NCBI GenBank assembly: GCA_029098105.1 | Contig: JAQXNR010000034.1 | Span: forward strand, 1-43,821 | DNA length: 43,821 nucleotides | Source: Lachnospiraceae bacterium | GTDB taxonomy: Bacteria > Bacillota > Clostridia > Lachnospirales > Lachnospiraceae | Direction of reading: 5' to 3' | Shown here: one piece after another, positions 41,683 to 43,821 of the stretch | Layout: each line of letters starts with the position of its first letter | Numbering within the stretch: the first letter of the stretch is position 1 | The notes under the pieces: generated by a model | Database searches by the model: none | What the model was told of the DNA's origin: nothing | Seen by the model: the letters and a program-made list of their open reading frames with translations, nothing else | Program-made: the position numbers and the translations under genes

Positions 41683-41743
41683 CTATTTGCTCGACTGTAA
41701 TCTTCAAGTGCAAAGTTTGCATTTATAATACATATATTTTATA

Positions 41744-42541
41744 TCACGAAAGATTCGCCAACGTCTGTAATGCATTGGAGCGAATGACACAGAGAAAATG
41801 CTCTTCGTAGTAGGCCTGCATCGCATAGGAACTGCGCTCCCGCTTACCATACTCGGAGAGAATATTACAGATTCTGGTAAATGCATCCGGTTGCTGACCA
41901 CCACTGCCCAGCACCAAATAATACTCTCCACCAGTCATATTCTTATAGAGCGTATTGTCACCCCGGTAACTGTCTTTTAAATAGCGGGACACACTGCACA
42001 CGTCATCCAGATTCTGGAAGCAAAAAATAGCAGAATGGTTCTTAGGCTGTTCCTGTTTTTTACCGGAAGGCTTAGTATCTACCTTCTGTACTGACTCGTT
42101 CAGCGGAATAAATCCATCCTCTGCCGCCTTGGAAAGTCCTTCCACAGCACTGCGGACCGCATCCTTTACCACACCCAGTAAATTGGTGCTCTCCTCATCC
42201 AGTTCCATACCCTCTTCCAGTTCTTCCTCCAGATAGTCATCACTGTCTTCCTCATTGCTGGAAAAACGTGAGAAACGGGTATCTAACTCCTCTGGATCGG
42301 AAACCTTCGTCACAAACAGTATAATGCAATCCTGATTGACCGGAATCGCCTCAATCATCAAAGGAATATCCTCTGCCTCAAACCCTACCTCGTCTTCTGC
42401 CTGAAGCATCAGTTCCCGGAAAAATGCCCGCGCCTTCTCCGAACCATAGGCAAACTCTGTCAAAACAATATTTCGGCTGTCCAAATCCGCCCGGTTCAAT
42501 GTGCATTTAATTTTATTTTCACTAATTCTTTCTATTTTCAT
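41744..42541 (-). CDS. mecA: MecA-family adaptor protein
   Basis: 265 residues. The N-terminal domain (about 1-80) begins MKIERISENKIKCTL and has the YGSEKARAFFRELM segment typical of MecA, which binds substrates. A long acidic linker (about 95-120, SSNEEDSDDYLEEELEEGMEL) leads to the C-terminal domain (about 170-265, IFCFQNLDDVCSVSRYL and the YYLVL strand), which binds ClpC in Bacillus. It targets proteins to ClpCP. The gene begins with AAAGGATG upstream, 79 bases after the DUF1858 gene with no strong terminator between, so the two may be co-transcribed. Confidence 0.9.
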   Translation of the reverse strand: MKIERISENKIKCTLNRADLDSRNIVLTEFAYGSEKARAFFRELMLQAEDEVGFEAEDIPLMIEAIPVNQDCIILFVTKVSDPEELDTRFSRFSSNEEDSDDYLEEELEEGMELDEESTNLLGVVKDAVRSAVEGLSKAAEDGFIPLNESVQKVDTKPSGKKQEQPKNHSAIFCFQNLDDVCSVSRYLKDSYRGDNTLYKNMTGGEYYLVLGSGGQQPDAFTRICNILSEYGKRERSSYAMQAYYEEHFLCVIRSNALQTLANLS

Positions 42542-42620
42542 TATGCATCATCCTTTACTCTGATTTAAAAACACGAGGATGTGTCCTGACCGGTCTTCCC
42601 GGAACGAACTGTAAAATCCG

Positions 42621-42830
42621 CTATGCGTTCTGTTCCTTTACAAATTCATTCAGACTTTCTACCAGCGTGTCAACATCCATACCATGCACCATAGCTGCCT
42701 CTTCCAGCGTCTCTCCCTGCGCAGATGGACAGCCCACACAGCCCATTCCGGATGCCATTAAAATTGCCGCATTGCCCGGATGAATCGCCAGAATATCTCC
42801 AATAATCATATCCTTTGTTATTTCTACCAT
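42621..42830 (-). CDS. DUF1858 / redox-disulfide domain protein
   Basis: 69 residues, the whole gene being one DUF1858 (ScdA_N-like) domain. [14 protein letters not shown] at the start, the CVGC motif (Cys31, Cys34) in [18 protein letters not shown], and a short helix at the end. Homologues are linked to hybrid-cluster proteins and iron-sulfur repair; a redox role is inferred from the Cys pair. AAGGAGG precedes the ATG. Confidence 0.9.
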   Translation of the reverse strand: MVEITKDMIIGDILAIHPGNAAILMASGMGCVGCPSAQGETLEEAAMVHGMDVDTLVESLNEFVKEQNA

Positions 42831-42888
42831 AATATATGTTCCTCCTTCAAAAAAGTTGAATGTTATTCTATTTTAGTTAGTCTACATT

Positions 42889-42917
42889 ATTATAATACGC
42901 ACCTTACACAATTTCAA
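42889..42917 (-). promoter_or_regulatory. Promoter of the DUF1858 gene
   Basis: Minus-strand TTGAAA (42912-42917), 17-base spacer, TATAAT (42889-42894). Confidence 0.8.
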
Positions 42918-43268
42918 GCAATGTACTGAGAAAAATGCTTTGCAATTGCTGGAAAAGAAAATTTTTCACAAAATCGTCACAGAAATTTATATTTTGCTTG
43001 TAATTACAATCCTTTTTCTTTTAATTCCCGTACTAATTGTACATAAAACTCCCGCACATCAAACCCTTTTATATTCTCCCGGTTCAGATCAATCATATCC
43101 CCATGAGAAATCCCCCGCTTTGCAGGTGGATTCAGTTCCACAAAACGTTCCCCCCCTTATTTTACATCATTCGCATTTTTTCTATCTTATCTCATTCCCC
43201 CTAAGATTACAACAAATGTTTCAAAAAACTATACAAAGAAATTTCTCATTATTTATTAGGAAATAACA
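42918..43268. other. Gene-poor stretch upstream of the pflB promoters
   Basis: AT-rich sequence with no frame that has a ribosome binding site. The 108-codon frame at 42940 is hydrophobic at its start but unsupported. I see no repeat or strong hairpin. Confidence 0.5.
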
Positions 43269-43297
43269 ATGACTTTTGGGACAAAATTTGGTATAAT
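43269..43297 (+). promoter_or_regulatory. Distal promoter P1 of pflB
   Basis: ATGACT (43269-43274), 17-base spacer, TATAAT (43292-43297). It would give a ~220-base leader. Confidence 0.55.
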
Positions 43298-43345
43298 GAA
43301 TTCAGGTTGCGGGCATAGAGGTTTCAAATATTGCGGCACTGGAAG

Positions 43346-43414
43346 GATTTGGACAAAACCCTTATTCTATAAGGGATTGTACCGAATAAAATACAAGAAA
43401 TTTGGTCAAATCCA
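43346..43414 (+). promoter_or_regulatory. Stem-loop structure in the pflB leader between P1 and P2
   Basis: GGATTTGGACAAA (43346-43358) pairs with TTTGGTCAAATCC (43402-43414) at 12 of 13 positions. An inner hairpin CCCTTAT/ATAAGGG lies at 43359-43375. It ends one base before the -35 box of P2. Possible attenuator or protein site; no known class recognised. Confidence 0.4.
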
Positions 43415-43415
43415 A

Positions 43416-43444
43416 TTGACGTGTATACAGTATTCAACTATAAT
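43416..43444 (+). promoter_or_regulatory. Proximal promoter P2 of pflB
   Basis: TTGACG (43416-43421), 17-base spacer, TATAAT (43439-43444). Confidence 0.75.
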
Positions 43445-43526
43445 TATTTATAGTATCTGAGACATAATCTATGTCTTCACATATCAACACATAACAACAA
43501 TAATTTTTAAAGGAGGAATTTTTAAA

Positions 43527-43821
43527 ATGAAGATGAATTCAGAAGCATGGAACGGTTTTGAAGCTGGTCAGTGGATGCGTGACATCAATACCAGAGATTT
43601 CATCCAGCACAACTACACTCCATACGAAGGCGACGAGTCATTCCTGGCAGGTCCTACTCAGGCTACCAAGGATTTATGGCAGATGGTTCTGGACCTTTCT
43701 AAGAAGGAGAGAGAAGCAGGCGGTGTCCTGGATATGGATACCAAGGTGGTTTCTACTTTAACTTCCCACGGTCCTGGATATTTGGATAAGTCCAAGGAGA
43801 AGATTGTTGGTTTCCAGACTG
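43527..43821 (+). CDS. pflB: Pyruvate formate-lyase (formate C-acetyltransferase), N-terminal part
   Basis: 98 codons are visible before the window ends; the full enzyme is ~750 residues. The start (WNGFEAGQWMRDINTRDFIQ, then HNYTPYEGDESFL) is typical of PflB, and PGYLDKSKEKIVG follows as expected. AAAGGAGG lies 10 bases upstream of the ATG. The glycyl radical and active-site Cys are outside the window. It converts pyruvate and CoA to acetyl-CoA and formate in anaerobic fermentation. Two tandem promoters and a structured leader suggest regulated, high expression. Confidence 0.96.
   Translation, partial: MKMNSEAWNGFEAGQWMRDINTRDFIQHNYTPYEGDESFLAGPTQATKDLWQMVLDLSKKEREAGGVLDMDTKVVSTLTSHGPGYLDKSKEKIVGFQT

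Noticed and set aside
41385-41810. 141-codon plus-strand frame upstream of and inside mecA
   Set aside because: It runs through the mecA terminator stem and into mecA on the opposite strand, with no ribosome binding site.
42940-43266. 108-codon hydrophobic plus-strand frame
   Set aside because: No ribosome binding site, and its 3' end abuts the pflB P1 promoter. The composition follows the AT-rich background.

Overview
The window looks like a chromosomal segment of a Gram-positive, anaerobic, spore-forming member of the Lachnospiraceae (Clostridia). The basis is the gene set: paired glgC/glgD, a 392-residue ribose-phosphate pyrophosphokinase, DnaD plus DnaC-type helicase loader, SpoVG, a PdaA-type deacetylase, CwlD-type amidase, a YwmB-like protein, MecA, BspA-like leucine-rich repeat surface proteins, a secreted GH74 glycanase and pyruvate formate-lyase. 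Ribosome binding sites are strong AGGAGG types. In several genes the site lies inside the longest open frame, so I moved those starts downstream. I do not name a genus.

Layout. 1-0.8 kb: 5' part of a BspA-like LRR surface protein (runs off the window). 0.97-2.4 kb: ECF-like sigma factor and membrane partner. 2.5-4.2 kb: two adjacent AstE/aspartoacylase-like genes, each missing different metal-site residues. 4.3-9.7 kb: an operon that starts with a MarR regulator and three tandem operator palindromes and continues through citrate synthase, PdaA-like deacetylase, a DapF-like protein lacking both catalytic cysteines, and two membrane proteins. 9.8-13.3 kb: PEBP lipoprotein, spoVG, glgD, glgC. 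13.5-18.6 kb (plus strand): murC, dnaD, dnaC/dnaI, prs. 18.7-21.6 kb: GH74 enzyme. 21.6-23.5 kb: an AT-rich BlaI/M56 module facing a small gene. 23.5-25.7 kb: class A penicillin-binding protein. 25.9-26.03 kb: an sRNA-like transcription unit. 26.1-31.5 kb: a methyltransferase followed by a large exported protein, a degenerate AAA+ protein and a membrane protein. 31.6-40.0 kb: a small Cys-rich protein, YwmB-like protein, deoC, a 1474-residue surface protein, and rpiB/ywlE-like/sua5. 40.1-40.9 kb: CwlD-like amidase. 40.88-41.40 kb: an apparent large structured RNA on the minus strand. 41.7-43.8 kb: mecA, a DUF1858 protein, and the start of pflB.

Functional themes are cell-envelope and spore-cortex chemistry (MurC, PBP1A, PdaA, CwlD), primosome loading (DnaD, DnaC), glycogen synthesis (GlgC/GlgD) and fermentation (PflB). 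A striking pattern is the number of family members that lack their catalytic residues: the DapF-like (both Cys to Ser), YwlE-like (both P-loop Cys to Gly) and AAA+-like (no Walker A Lys) proteins, the C39-like domain (His to Tyr) and the two AspA-like proteins.

The strongest candidates for undescribed biology are the ~525-nt structured RNA between cwlD and mecA, the ~125-nt sRNA-like unit at 25.9 kb, and the BlaI-controlled small gene with a possible +1 frameshift. All three are read directly from promoter, operator, stem and terminator patterns and have not been tested by homology search or expression.
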